A DNA stretch of 64,000 bases from the NCBI RefSeq assembly GCF_001263175.1, contig NZ_CP012332.1, positions 2,105,501 to 2,169,500 on the forward strand. Direction: 5' to 3'. Both the position numbers and the translations under genes were made by a program. The notes under the pieces are model-generated. The model had not been told where the DNA came from. It made no database searches and saw nothing but the letters and a program-made list of their open reading frames with translations. Shown one piece after another: positions 47,038 through 55,622 of this stretch; position 1 is the first letter of the stretch, and each line of letters begins with the position of its first letter. The stretch comes from Vulgatibacter incomptus. Its GTDB lineage: Bacteria > Myxococcota > Myxococcia > Myxococcales > Vulgatibacteraceae.

Positions 47038-50000
47038 CTAGCCGGCTTCGAGCATCGCTTCCTCTGCCTCCCGCTTCTTCTCCTGCTTCAGCTCCCAGAG
47101 GCGCCACCAGGTGTAGACCACCGGGATGATCTCGAGGGTGAGGAAGACCGAGGTCACCAGGCCGCCCACCATCGGCGCGGCGATCCGCTTCATCACGTCG
47201 GCGCCGGCGCCGGTGGACCAGAGGATCGGCACGAGGCCGACGGCGGTGGTGGCCACCGTCATCAGCTTCGGCCGCACCCGCATCACCGTGCCCTCCAGGT
47301 GGGCCCAGACGATGTCGTCGAAGTTGCGGATCTTCCCCGCCGCCTTTCGCCTCTCGAAGGCGCGGTCGAGGTAGACGATCATCACGATGCCCGTCTCGGC
47401 GGCGAGGCCCACCAGCGCGATCATCCCCACGTAGACCGCGGTGGAGAGCCGGTAGTCGAGGAGCCAAAGCAGCCAGATGCTCCCCACCATCGCGAACGGC
47501 ACGGAGAGCAGGACGATCAGCGTCTCGATCACGTTCCGGAAGTGGAGGTAGAGCAGGACCACGATGAGCAGGAGCGTGAGCGGGACGATGACCTTCATCT
47601 TCTCCGCCATGCGCTCCATCAGCTCGTACTGGCCGGTCCACTTGAGGATCGTCCCCTGAGGGAGCAAGAGCCTGCCGTCTGCCCTCGCCTCGTCCACGAG
47701 GGCCTTCGCCCGCTTCACGTATCCGCCGAGGTCGGTGCGGGCGGCGTCCACGTCCACGAAGAGATAGCCGGCGAGCATCCCGTTCTCGTTGCGGATCATC
47801 GGCGGCCCGCTCACCACCTTCACGTCGGCGAGCTGTCCGAGGGGGACGTGCACCAGCCGCGAAGCCGCCGGCGCGCCGAGGGCGGGAGCGGGCTGCATCG
47901 GCAAGGCCTCGCCCTCGGATTCTTCCACCCGGGTCACGGGGACGAGGGCCTCGCGGAGGCGATCGGGATCGTCGCGCAGATCCCGCGGATAGCGCAGGTT
48001 CACGGTGAAGCGGCTGCGCCCCTCGATCGTCGTGGTGACGGGCTCGCCGCCGAGCGCGAGCTCGACCACCTCGTTCACGTCGGCGATTGTGAGGCCGTAG
48101 CGGGCGAGCGCGTCGCGGTCGGGGACCACGTCCACGTAGAGACCGCCCAGGCTCCGCTCGTAGAAAGAGCTGCGGGTGCCGGGGACCGTGGACAGGAGCT
48201 GTTCGAGCGCCGTGCCCGCCTGCTCGATCTCCGCGAGGTCGTTGCCGAAGATCTTCACGCCCACCGGCGTGCGGACGCCCGTGGCGAGCATGTCGATCCG
48301 GGTCTTGATCGGCATGGTCAGGGCGTTGGTCCACCCCGGCATGGCCAGGGCGTCGTTCATCAGGGCGAAGAGCTCGTCGGTCGTGATCTGCCGCTGGTCG
48401 GGGAAGACCGTGCGCAGCACCGGCGCGAGCACCTCCGGTGTCCACCCGCTCCACCAAGGCTCGCGCGGGACCATCCGCCACTCGCTCCGGGGCTTGAGCC
48501 GCGCCACGGTCTCCACCATCGAGAGCGGCGCCGGATCGGTGGCGCTCTCCGCCCGCCCCGCCTTGCCGAAGACCGAGATCACCTCGGGGAAGCTCTTCAG
48601 GATCCGATCCTGCTGCTGGAGCGACGCCTTCACCTCCTCGATCGAAACATTGGGGAAGGTGGTCGGCATGAAGAGGACGTCGCCCTCGTCGAGGGTGGGC
48701 ATGAACTCGCTGCCGAGCCTCGGGATCAGCGGGATCGTCGAGATCACCGCCGCCACCCCGATGGCCACCGTGGTCTTCGGGTTGCGCAGGGCGACGAAGA
48801 CGAAGGGCTTGTAGATCGCGATGAGGAATCGCGAGATCGGGTGCTTCTCCTCCGGATGGATCTTCCCCTTGATCAGGAGGACCATCAGCGCCGGCGCCAG
48901 GGTCACCGCCAGCACCGCCGAGAAGAACATCGCGAAGGTCTTGGTGAAGGCCAGCGGCTTGAAGAGTCGGCCGGGCTGCCCTTCCAGCGCGAAGACCGGG
49001 AAGAAGGAGACGGTCACCACCAGGAGCGAGAAGAAGATCGCGGGTCCGACCTCCTTCGCCGCGGCGATGATCGTCTCGACGCGCTCGGCGGCGGTGCGCG
49101 GCTTCGCCTGCTCGAGCTTCTTGTGGGCGTTCTCGACGAGGACGATCGTGGCGTCCACCATCGCGCCGATGGCGATGGCGATGCCGCCCAGGCTCATGAG
49201 GTTCGAGGAGATCCCGAGCCAGCGCATCGGGATGAACGCGAGGGCCACCGAGACCGGGAGCACGAGGATCGGCACCAGCGCGCTGCGGAAGTGGAGGAGG
49301 AAGAGGAGGATCACGAGGGCGACGACGAGCCCCTCCTCCAGCAGCGTCCCCTTCAGCGTCTCGACCGCGTGGCCGATCAGCTCTGAGCGGTCGTAGGCGA
49401 CTACGAGCTCGACGCCCTCGGGGAAGGACGGCTTCAGCTCCTCGAGTCGCTCCTTCACCCTCTCGATCACCGCGAGGGCGTTCTCGCCCTGGCGCATCAC
49501 CACGATGGCGCCCACCGCCTCGCCCTCGCCGTCGAGCTCGGCGACGCCCCGGCGGATGTCGCCGCCGAAGGCCACCGTCCCGATGTCGCGGACCAGCACC
49601 GGCGTGCCGCTCGACGAGGCGCGAACCGTCACCTTCTCGAGGTCCGAGAGGCTCTTCAGGTAGCCGCGGCCGCGGACGAAGTACTCGCGGCCGCTCATCT
49701 CCAGGATCCGTCCGCCCACGTCGCCGTTCGAGCGGCGGATCGCCTCGCCGACCTCCGCCAGCGTGATCCCGTAGGCCCGGAGGCGGTTGGGGTCGACCGT
49801 GATCTGGTACTGCTTCTGGTAGCCGCCGACGCTGGCGACCTCGGCGACACCCGGCACCGCGGTGAGGGCGTATCGGAGCGTGTAGTCCTGGAAGGTGCGC
49901 AGCGAGGCCGGGTCGTGTTTGCCGCTCCGATCCACCAGCGCGTACTGGTAGACCCAGCCCACGCCGGTGGCGTCGGGGCCGAGCTGGGGCTCCACGCCGT

Positions 50001-50367
50001 CGGGGAGCTTGCCTCGCAGGCTGGAGAGGTACTCGAGGACGCGGCTGCGGGCCCAGTAGATGTCCGTGCCCTCCTCGAAGAGGACGTGCACGAAGCTCAT
50101 CCCGAACATCGAGAAGCCGCGGACGTCGGTGACGTGGGGCGCCGAGAGGAGCGAGGTGGTGATCGGGTAGGTGACCTGGTCCTCGATGAGCCCGGGGCTC
50201 CGTCCCATCCACTCGGTGTAGATGATGACCTGCGGGTCGGAGAGGTCGGGGATCGCGTCGAGCGGCGCGCGCTGGATCGCCATCCACGAGGCGACACAGG
50301 CGAAGCCGGTGACGAGGAGCACCAGGAATTTGTTCCGGGCGCAGAGATCGATCAGCTTCTCGATCAC
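47038..50367 (-). CDS. cusA: Heavy-metal efflux RND transporter, CusA type
   Basis: This is the inner-membrane pump of a tripartite efflux system for Cu(I)/Ag(I), of 1109 residues. It has 12 TM helices and two large periplasmic loops. The N-terminus IDLCARNKFLVLL and the PDLSDPQVIIYTEW block are typical of the HME-RND branch. The proton-relay acidic residue lies in GAMVDATIVLVENAHK. The C-terminal GLAAETGIVMIVYLD block is well conserved. It resembles CusA more than CzcA (divalent), but the metal specificity is inferred. The GTG start overlaps the cusB TGA as GTGA. It is the last gene of the cus operon. Confidence 0.92.
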   Translation of the reverse strand: MIEKLIDLCARNKFLVLLVTGFACVASWMAIQRAPLDAIPDLSDPQVIIYTEWMGRSPGLIEDQVTYPITTSLLSAPHVTDVRGFSMFGMSFVHVLFEEGTDIYWARSRVLEYLSSLRGKLPDGVEPQLGPDATGVGWVYQYALVDRSGKHDPASLRTFQDYTLRYALTAVPGVAEVASVGGYQKQYQITVDPNRLRAYGITLAEVGEAIRRSNGDVGGRILEMSGREYFVRGRGYLKSLSDLEKVTVRASSSGTPVLVRDIGTVAFGGDIRRGVAELDGEGEAVGAIVVMRQGENALAVIERVKERLEELKPSFPEGVELVVAYDRSELIGHAVETLKGTLLEEGLVVALVILLFLLHFRSALVPILVLPVSVALAFIPMRWLGISSNLMSLGGIAIAIGAMVDATIVLVENAHKKLEQAKPRTAAERVETIIAAAKEVGPAIFFSLLVVTVSFFPVFALEGQPGRLFKPLAFTKTFAMFFSAVLAVTLAPALMVLLIKGKIHPEEKHPISRFLIAIYKPFVFVALRNPKTTVAIGVAAVISTIPLIPRLGSEFMPTLDEGDVLFMPTTFPNVSIEEVKASLQQQDRILKSFPEVISVFGKAGRAESATDPAPLSMVETVARLKPRSEWRMVPREPWWSGWTPEVLAPVLRTVFPDQRQITTDELFALMNDALAMPGWTNALTMPIKTRIDMLATGVRTPVGVKIFGNDLAEIEQAGTALEQLLSTVPGTRSSFYERSLGGLYVDVVPDRDALARYGLTIADVNEVVELALGGEPVTTTIEGRSRFTVNLRYPRDLRDDPDRLREALVPVTRVEESEGEALPMQPAPALGAPAASRLVHVPLGQLADVKVVSGPPMIRNENGMLAGYLFVDVDAARTDLGGYVKRAKALVDEARADGRLLLPQGTILKWTGQYELMERMAEKMKVIVPLTLLLIVVLLYLHFRNVIETLIVLLSVPFAMVGSIWLLWLLDYRLSTAVYVGMIALVGLAAETGIVMIVYLDRAFERRKAAGKIRNFDDIVWAHLEGTVMRVRPKLMTVATTAVGLVPILWSTGAGADVMKRIAAPMVGGLVTSVFLTLEIIPVVYTWWRLWELKQEKKREAEEAMLEAG

Positions 50368-52073
50368 GGCGTGACTCCTTTCGTCTTCTCCGCCCCAGGC
50401 TCCGCGAGAGCTCGTGAATCCTTGAGATCTCCGTGGTCGTGGCCCCCGCCCATGCCGGCGAGAGCCGCGCGCAGCCGGCTCTCCGAGTCGATGAAGAAGC
50501 CCGCGCCGGTGACCACCTCCTCGCCGTCATCGAGGCCGACTACCATCACGTGGTCCCCCGCGCGTCCGGTGATATGCACTTCACGCGGAGTGAACCGCCC
50601 TCCGCCGCGGGCGACGATGGCGTAGACGTGCTCGCCGCTGTCGATCACGGCGTCCCGCGGGACGATCGCGCCCTCCGGCGCCTCCACGTCGAGGCGCACG
50701 TCGCCGAACATGCCGGGGCGCAGCGCGATGCTCGCGTTCGCGATCTCCAGCCGGACCTTCATCGTGCGGGTGGAGGGCTCCACGGTGGGATAGACGAAGG
50801 AGACCTTGCCGACGAAGCGATCGCCCGGGTGGGCGGCGGCAGCGAAGGTGGCGGTAGCGCCCACCTGCACCCGCGGGATCTCCTGCTCGAAGACGTCGGC
50901 GAGCACCCAGATCCGCGAGAGGTCCGCGACCTCGAAGAGCACGTCGCCGGGAGAGACATAGGCGCCGGCGATCGCGCCCTTCCGCAGCACGTGGCCCGCT
51001 CCCGGCGCCCGCAAGGTCATGGTGCGCTGGGCCTTGCCCGCCTTTCGAAGCGCCGCGAGATCCGCCTCGGCGATCCCGAGGAGCCGCAGCCGCTGGGAGG
51101 CGGCGTCCTGGAGCTCGGGGCTCCACTTGAGCGCGTTCAGGTACTCGACCTGGGCCTGGTAGAGCTCCGGGCTGTAGATCTGCAGGAGCGGCTCTCCGGT
51201 GCGGACCGTGGCGCCGGTCTCGTCCACCAGGAGCTTCTCGATCCAGCCCGAGAAGCGCGCCTGGACCACGTAGCGGCGCCGCTCGTCCGGCGCCACCACG
51301 CCCACGGTGCGCACCTGGCCCTCGAGGCGGCCGCGCTCCACCTTGGCGGTGCGCACGCCGATCCGCGCCAGGCGCTCCGACGGGATCACGACCTCGGTGA
51401 GGCCGGGGACGCCTTTCCCCGCTTCGGCCGAGTGTTCGTGCGATTCACCGGCAGCGGGATGCGCATGCCCGGGGGCCACGCCCTGTTCCGCCTGCGCACC
51501 GTCCGCGGCCTTGCGCACCAGGTACATCCCGCACTTCGGGCACTTTCCCGGGCCCTCGTGCTCGACCTCCGGATGCATCGGGCAGCTGTAGATCGCCGGC
51601 CCTTCCTGACCCCTTGTATCGTCACCCGGCACCTGGACCAGCGACATCCCGCACTTCTCGCAGCGACCGGGCTCGTCCCGGACCACGCCGTCCTCCGGCA
51701 TGGGGCAGATCCACTGGCCAGGCCTGGCGCCGAGCTGCTTCGCCGCCCGGGCGATCGAGCCGTCGGCATCTCCGTGATCGTGGCCGTGCGCGTGCTCGGA
51801 GCCGCTGGCGCCCCCGTCGATCGGCACCAGATCCATCCCGCAGATCGGGCACTCCCCCGGCACGTCGGAGACGACCGTGGGATGCATCGGGCAGTGGTAC
51901 TGCACGGCTGCCGCCGAGGCCCCCCCGACCACGCCGGTGGCGAGGAGCACGGTGTAGCCGGCGCCCAGGAGCGCGATGGCGAGCATCGCCCAGCGGAACA
52001 TCCCCGCCGTGCGGACGCCGGGGGGAGGCGGCTCCTCGCCCTCGTGGAGCTGGTTCTCGATCATGTCGCTCAT
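50364..52073 (-). CDS. cusB: CusB-type efflux adaptor with three heavy-metal-binding domains
   Basis: This is the periplasmic membrane-fusion subunit, 569 residues, that links CusA to TolC. One N-terminal TM anchor (about 28-50) is followed by three separate HMBD (YHCPMHP / CPxCGM) domains at about residues 59-84, 121-147 and 161-187, with a His-rich linker (HAHGHDHG) after the first. Most CusB proteins have none or one. The adaptor domain follows: barrel-sandwich hybrid with VRTVGVVAPDERR, an alpha-hairpin, and beta-barrel domain with SRIWVLADVFEQE. The start overlaps the tolC-like stop as ATGA and its stop overlaps the cusA start. The extra HMBDs may pre-load Cu or Ag. Confidence 0.93.
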   Translation of the reverse strand: MSDMIENQLHEGEEPPPPGVRTAGMFRWAMLAIALLGAGYTVLLATGVVGGASAAAVQYHCPMHPTVVSDVPGECPICGMDLVPIDGGASGSEHAHGHDHGDADGSIARAAKQLGARPGQWICPMPEDGVVRDEPGRCEKCGMSLVQVPGDDTRGQEGPAIYSCPMHPEVEHEGPGKCPKCGMYLVRKAADGAQAEQGVAPGHAHPAAGESHEHSAEAGKGVPGLTEVVIPSERLARIGVRTAKVERGRLEGQVRTVGVVAPDERRRYVVQARFSGWIEKLLVDETGATVRTGEPLLQIYSPELYQAQVEYLNALKWSPELQDAASQRLRLLGIAEADLAALRKAGKAQRTMTLRAPGAGHVLRKGAIAGAYVSPGDVLFEVADLSRIWVLADVFEQEIPRVQVGATATFAAAAHPGDRFVGKVSFVYPTVEPSTRTMKVRLEIANASIALRPGMFGDVRLDVEAPEGAIVPRDAVIDSGEHVYAIVARGGGRFTPREVHITGRAGDHVMVVGLDDGEEVVTGAGFFIDSESRLRAALAGMGGGHDHGDLKDSRALAEPGAEKTKGVTP

Positions 52074-53329
52074 CGTGCACCGCCGTTCATCGCAAAGAGG
52101 GTCGAGAGGGAGCCCGACGCACGGGCGAGACGCCCACGGGCGCGGAGGAGGCCGGCCCGGGACGAGAGCGCCTCGAGCTCCTGGCCGAAGCGCTGCACCT
52201 CCGCGTCGAGGAGGGTGAGGAAGTCGACACCGCCGGACTGGTAGGCGCCGATGGCGGCCGACACGGTCTGGCGGGCCCTGGGGAGGAGCTCCTGCTCGTA
52301 GAGATCCAGGCGCTCCTGCTCGCGGATCGAGGCGGCCCTGGCGGTCCGCAGCTGCGAGGCCAGGGACTCGCGGAGCGCGACCCGCCTCCGCGACGCGGAC
52401 TCGGCTTCCGCCCGGGCGGCGGCGGCGAGCCGGTCCTGGTTCGACGCGGCGAAGACCGGGATGGGGATCATCACCTCGGCCCCGACCATGTCGGGGTGGT
52501 TGGTTCGGAAGCCGTAGGCGAGGCCCACCTCGGGATCGGGCCACTTCTCCCGCTGCGCCAGCCTCGCCTCCAGTCGCGCCTGCTCCTCCTGCCGCGTCAG
52601 CACCTGCAGCTCCGGATGGCTCTCCAGGTCTGCCACGAGCGCCGCCTCCGACGGGAGGTCAGGCAGATCGGGGAGCGCCGGCTTGCCTCCCACCGGCTCC
52701 TGCTGGGAGAGGAGCGCCGCGAGGACCGCCCGCGCAGCGACCTCCCGCTCCCGGAGCTCGAATGCGGGAAGCCGGAGCCGCTCGAGCTCGGCCTCCGCGC
52801 GGATCACGTCCGCCTGGCTCTGGCGGCCCGCTGCGAACCGGGCCCTGGTGAGGGCGACCAGCCTCTCGAGCGCACCGGTCTGCTCCTCGAGCACCGCCCT
52901 CGAGGAGAGGACGAGCCAGAGCTCGGCGTAGCCGTCGGCGGTAGCCTCCGCGAGGGCCAGGCGCTGAGAGTCGGCCATCGCGCCGGTGGCCTCGGCCACC
53001 TTGTCTCCGGCCTCTCGCCGGAGGTCTCGCTTCCCGAACCACGGGAGGCGCTGCTTGAGCAGCACCTCCTTCATCGTCATCTCGTCCTGGGTGAACGAGA
53101 ACGAGGGCACGGGGAGGCTCCGGATCGCGAAGCCGATCGAGGGATCGGGATACGCGGCGGCGGCCCTCGCGCGCTCGGAGGCCGCCTCGCGATCGGATGC
53201 GTAGGCGGCGAGGTCCTGGTTGCGGCGCAACACCTGGTTCAGGACCTCGGACCAGACGAGGGGCGCCGGCTCCGATGCGGGCGGCGCTCCTGCCGCCAGG
53301 GCGGCAATTAGCGTAAAAGCAGTCAACAC
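52070..53329 (-). CDS. TolC-family outer-membrane efflux protein (CusC-like)
   Basis: This is the outer-membrane channel of the cus system. The 419-residue protein has a signal peptide (LTAFTLIAALAAGAPPAS) and the two-fold repeated TolC helical layout rich in Ala, Glu, Arg and Leu. The strands include SFTQDEMTMKEVLLKQRLPWFGK near residue 80. No lipobox is seen. I set the start at GTG 53329 because GGAG is nine bases upstream and it opens directly into the signal peptide; the frame reaches further 5' but lacks coding character. Its TGA overlaps the cusB start by four bases. It is downstream of a small Cys-rich exported protein and forms one operon with cusB and cusA. Confidence 0.9.
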   Translation of the reverse strand: MLTAFTLIAALAAGAPPASEPAPLVWSEVLNQVLRRNQDLAAYASDREAASERARAAAAYPDPSIGFAIRSLPVPSFSFTQDEMTMKEVLLKQRLPWFGKRDLRREAGDKVAEATGAMADSQRLALAEATADGYAELWLVLSSRAVLEEQTGALERLVALTRARFAAGRQSQADVIRAEAELERLRLPAFELREREVAARAVLAALLSQQEPVGGKPALPDLPDLPSEAALVADLESHPELQVLTRQEEQARLEARLAQREKWPDPEVGLAYGFRTNHPDMVGAEVMIPIPVFAASNQDRLAAAARAEAESASRRRVALRESLASQLRTARAASIREQERLDLYEQELLPRARQTVSAAIGAYQSGGVDFLTLLDAEVQRFGQELEALSSRAGLLRARGRLARASGSLSTLFAMNGGAR

Positions 53330-53499
53330 GAACAGTGCTCCATCCGCCCGGATCTCGGGCGGGCGTCTTCCAATGGGAGCCGAGCGGGCGACCGGGCGTA
53401 CAGGAGGAGCGATGGAGGCTGTCGTGCGAGACAGCGCGGCCCTCCGCACGCACGAGCGCCGAGGCTACGGCGACGTTGCGACGGGAGAGACGCTCGAGC

Positions 53500-53886
53500 T
53501 CAGCGGACGATTACGACCGTCGCGAGCGCGATCAGGGGCGGTGGTGTGGAGCTGGGATGTGTCGCGTCGTCCATGCGGACGTCGAGCGACACGGGCTCCA
53601 GCAGATGCCGATCCCAGGGGGGGGCCGGCGCCCAATCCAGCGGGCCGGCGTCGGCCAAGGCGAGATGCGACGCGTTCTCCACTTCCTGGGCCCGGATCGC
53701 CTGCTTGCAGCAGTCGCTGGGCGCGTGGATCGCGGCGTCCGGCGCCGCTTCCTTCGTCCCGGGGCAGCAGCAGGAGACGGAGAGCTCCCCGGCCATCGAG
53801 CACCAGATCGACGCAGCGGCCGTCGCTGCGTGCAGCAGCAGGCCGAGGGCGGCGATCCAGGACAGGAGGGAGGAGTGGCGACGCAT
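53500..53886 (-). CDS. Cys-rich exported protein of the copper locus
   Basis: I do not recognise this 128-residue protein. A signal peptide (SWIAALGLLLHAATAAA) precedes Cys29 and then a tight cluster CCC at about 39-41 and CC at about 59-60 (SDCCKQ). A short hydrophobic C-terminus (PPLIALATVVIV) could anchor it. Such Cys-pair proteins often accompany metal-resistance genes, and this one leads the tolC-cusB-cusA genes with a 170-base gap. Metal sensing or scavenging in the periplasm is inference. It is divergent from the cupredoxin gene, and the 200 bases between them hold an inverted repeat. Confidence 0.75.
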   Translation of the reverse strand: MRRHSSLLSWIAALGLLLHAATAAASIWCSMAGELSVSCCCPGTKEAAPDAAIHAPSDCCKQAIRAQEVENASHLALADAGPLDWAPAPPWDRHLLEPVSLDVRMDDATHPSSTPPPLIALATVVIVR

Positions 53887-53942
53887 GACGCTTCGATCTT
53901 GTAAATCGTCTCACCGTCGGATGTCAAAGGACGGCTTCGAGC

Positions 53943-53981
53943 GTGTGGGAACCTGGCAATTGAGAAAAGGTTCCCGCACAT
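53943..53981. promoter_or_regulatory. Inverted repeat in the divergent copper-locus promoter region
   Basis: The arms GTGTGGGAACCT and AGGTTCCCGCACAT are inverted around a 13-base spacer. It lies between the Cys-rich exported protein gene and the cupredoxin gene, 57 bases upstream of the first and 105 of the second. It is a candidate operator for a metal-responsive regulator; none is encoded in the window. Confidence 0.5.
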
Positions 53982-54085
53982 GGAAATCCGCTGAGACGCC
54001 GGTCGATGTTGAAAGGCGCGATTCGTCCCGCTATCTCCGTGAAAAACCAACGGGCGCGGAGGGATCCGCGCCGAGAGAGGCTCCC

Positions 54086-54535
54086 GTGAAGATCGCTCGT
54101 TTCGTAGCCGCCGCAGCCGCCATCCTCGTCGTCGCCGCCTGCACCCAGGGCAGCCAGCCTGCCGCCGCCGCGCCCGCCGCCCCTGCGGCCCCTGCCGCCC
54201 CCGCCGCTCTCGGGGCCGAGCACGCCAAGCCGGCAGCGCCGGCCGCCGCCACGCCCGACGCCGAGGGCAAGGTCGCCATCGAGGCGACGGCCGACGGCTT
54301 CACGCCGTCCCGCATCGAGGTCGAGGGCGGCAAGGCCGTGAAGCTCGTCTTCACCCGCACCGCCGAGAAGACCTGCATGACCGCGGTGGTCTTCCCCTCC
54401 CTCGACATCGAGAAGGAGCTCCCGCTGAACACGCCCGTGGAGGTCGAGGTCACCCCCGAGGCCGGCGGGACCATCGCCTTCCAGTGCCCGATGGGCATGG
54501 GCAAGAGCGCGGTCGTCGGCCTCCCGCAGGCCTGA
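54086..54535 (+). CDS. Cupredoxin-domain lipoprotein
   Basis: This 149-residue lipoprotein is a probable copper-binding envelope protein. The lipobox is VVAAC (Cys19), followed by an Ala/Pro linker (about 25-57, nearly pure Ala-Pro repeats) and a cupredoxin domain at about 62-149. Likely ligands are the Cys in KTCMTAVVFP, the Cys and Met residues in FQCPMGMGKSAVVG, and others. The layout matches the single-domain cupredoxin proteins found near copper-efflux genes. The GTG start follows GAGAGAGG. It is divergent from the cus operon, with an inverted repeat between them. A hairpin follows directly after its stop. Confidence 0.87.
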   Translation: MKIARFVAAAAAILVVAACTQGSQPAAAAPAAPAAPAAPAALGAEHAKPAAPAAATPDAEGKVAIEATADGFTPSRIEVEGGKAVKLVFTRTAEKTCMTAVVFPSLDIEKELPLNTPVEVEVTPEAGGTIAFQCPMGMGKSAVVGLPQA

Positions 54536-54557
54536 CGGACTCGGGCCTCGAGGTCGC

Positions 54558-54587
54558 GAGAGTTCGTGAATTCCTTCACGAACTCTC
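54558..54587 (+). terminator. 13-bp-arm palindrome after the cupredoxin gene
   Basis: Perfect arms GAGAGTTCGTGAA and TTCACGAACTCTC flank TTCC, 23 bases after the stop. It is closely related to the palindrome inside lnt (27892-27920). It may terminate transcription, though no T-run follows. Confidence 0.55.
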
Positions 54588-54648
54588 TTCGCGGCGGGAA
54601 GCGCCCGCCCGGCGTGAACATTCCAGGGGCTCGCTCGTCCGTAAGGCC

Positions 54649-55425
54649 ATGAACACCTCGCCTTCGAATCGAGCCGCCCTCCTGAAGACGACCCTCTTCG
54701 CCGCCCTCCTCGTCGTCGCGCTCCCTGCGTGCATGGTCGACGTCCACGGTCCGCGCGGCGGCGGAGGAGGAGGTGGAGGCGGAACCCAGCCCCGCCCCGA
54801 TCGTCCCACCCCGTCTCCGCTGCAGTGGGGCGAGGCCTGCGGCTCGACTCCGCAGTGCGCCTCGGGCCTCAACTGCCTCGACGGGACCTGCGAGCCCGCC
54901 CGGATCGGCATCTACCCGGTGAGCGCCCTGGTGGGCCCGGGCCTCACCGACGGCAGGGAGTGGAAGTCCGATCGCTTCCTGCCGCGATGGGTCTGGGACG
55001 AGCTCGCCTCCGCCAGGCGCCGGGGCGTGAGCTCCCTCTACGCCTTCATGGCCGACCAGGCGCGGCTGGGCTGGTCGCGGCCCAACCCCTACGGCTACGG
55101 CTTCCTCTCCACCGACGGCTATCGGTACGACGACCGATACACCATCGCCCTCGCGGAGCGGGGCTACAACGAGCTGCAGACCTTCACGCCGTCGTGGTCC
55201 GGCGGGGTCGGTTGGACCCAGGTGCCCTTCACCGAGCGACTCAGCGTGGCCCTCGACGTCTGGGACGAGGATCGCTGGGACGACCAGTCCATCGGCTTCG
55301 TGGAGCTCGACTTCCCCCTCCTCCGCGAAGCGCTCTACCAGGGCGGCGTGACCTACTTCGACACCTACGACGCCACCGGCGGGCAGCTCCTCCTCGTCGG
55401 CGTGCAGGTGGTCGCCGAGCGCTGA
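54649..55425 (+). CDS. Lipoprotein with Cys-rich and C2-like regions
   Basis: This 258-residue lipoprotein begins with a lipobox LPAC (about Cys28) and a long Gly tract (about 36-45). A compact Cys cluster (CGSTPQCASGLNCLDGTC) follows, with four Cys spaced as in disulfide-rich extracellular repeats of Myxococcota. The rest is an unknown region ending with a stretch that resembles a C2 Ca2+-binding strand pair (LSVALDVWDEDRWDDQSIGF). I do not know the function; a surface-exposed Ca2+-dependent role is inference. It is preceded by a palindrome and followed by an intrinsic terminator, so it is monocistronic. Confidence 0.75.
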   Translation: MNTSPSNRAALLKTTLFAALLVVALPACMVDVHGPRGGGGGGGGGTQPRPDRPTPSPLQWGEACGSTPQCASGLNCLDGTCEPARIGIYPVSALVGPGLTDGREWKSDRFLPRWVWDELASARRRGVSSLYAFMADQARLGWSRPNPYGYGFLSTDGYRYDDRYTIALAERGYNELQTFTPSWSGGVGWTQVPFTERLSVALDVWDEDRWDDQSIGFVELDFPLLREALYQGGVTYFDTYDATGGQLLLVGVQVVAER

Positions 55426-55520
55426 AACCGAAGCGCGACGACCATCGGAGCGAGCGCATGGCCGCCTGGCAAGAGGCGGCCGCCGCCCCCGGACACGGGG
55501 CAGGCCCTGAAATCGGCCGG

Positions 55521-55541
55521 AAGCCGGAGTTTTTCCGGCTT
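55521..55541 (+). terminator. Intrinsic terminator
   Basis: Perfect 8-bp arms AAGCCGGA and TCCGGCTT flank GTTTT, followed by TTCTTCC. It lies 95 bases after the lipoprotein stop. Confidence 0.75.
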
Positions 55542-55622
55542 TTCTTCCGTTCCCCCGCCATCGAGCCCGATCCTGCGCCCCCACGCCGGCTGGCCGTGAC
55601 AGAGGCATGACGAAGGGTTGTC

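Noticed and set aside
46588-49386. 932-codon plus-strand frame opposite cusA
   Set aside because: His/Asp/Glu-rich shadow of a conserved RND gene; no start signal or domain.
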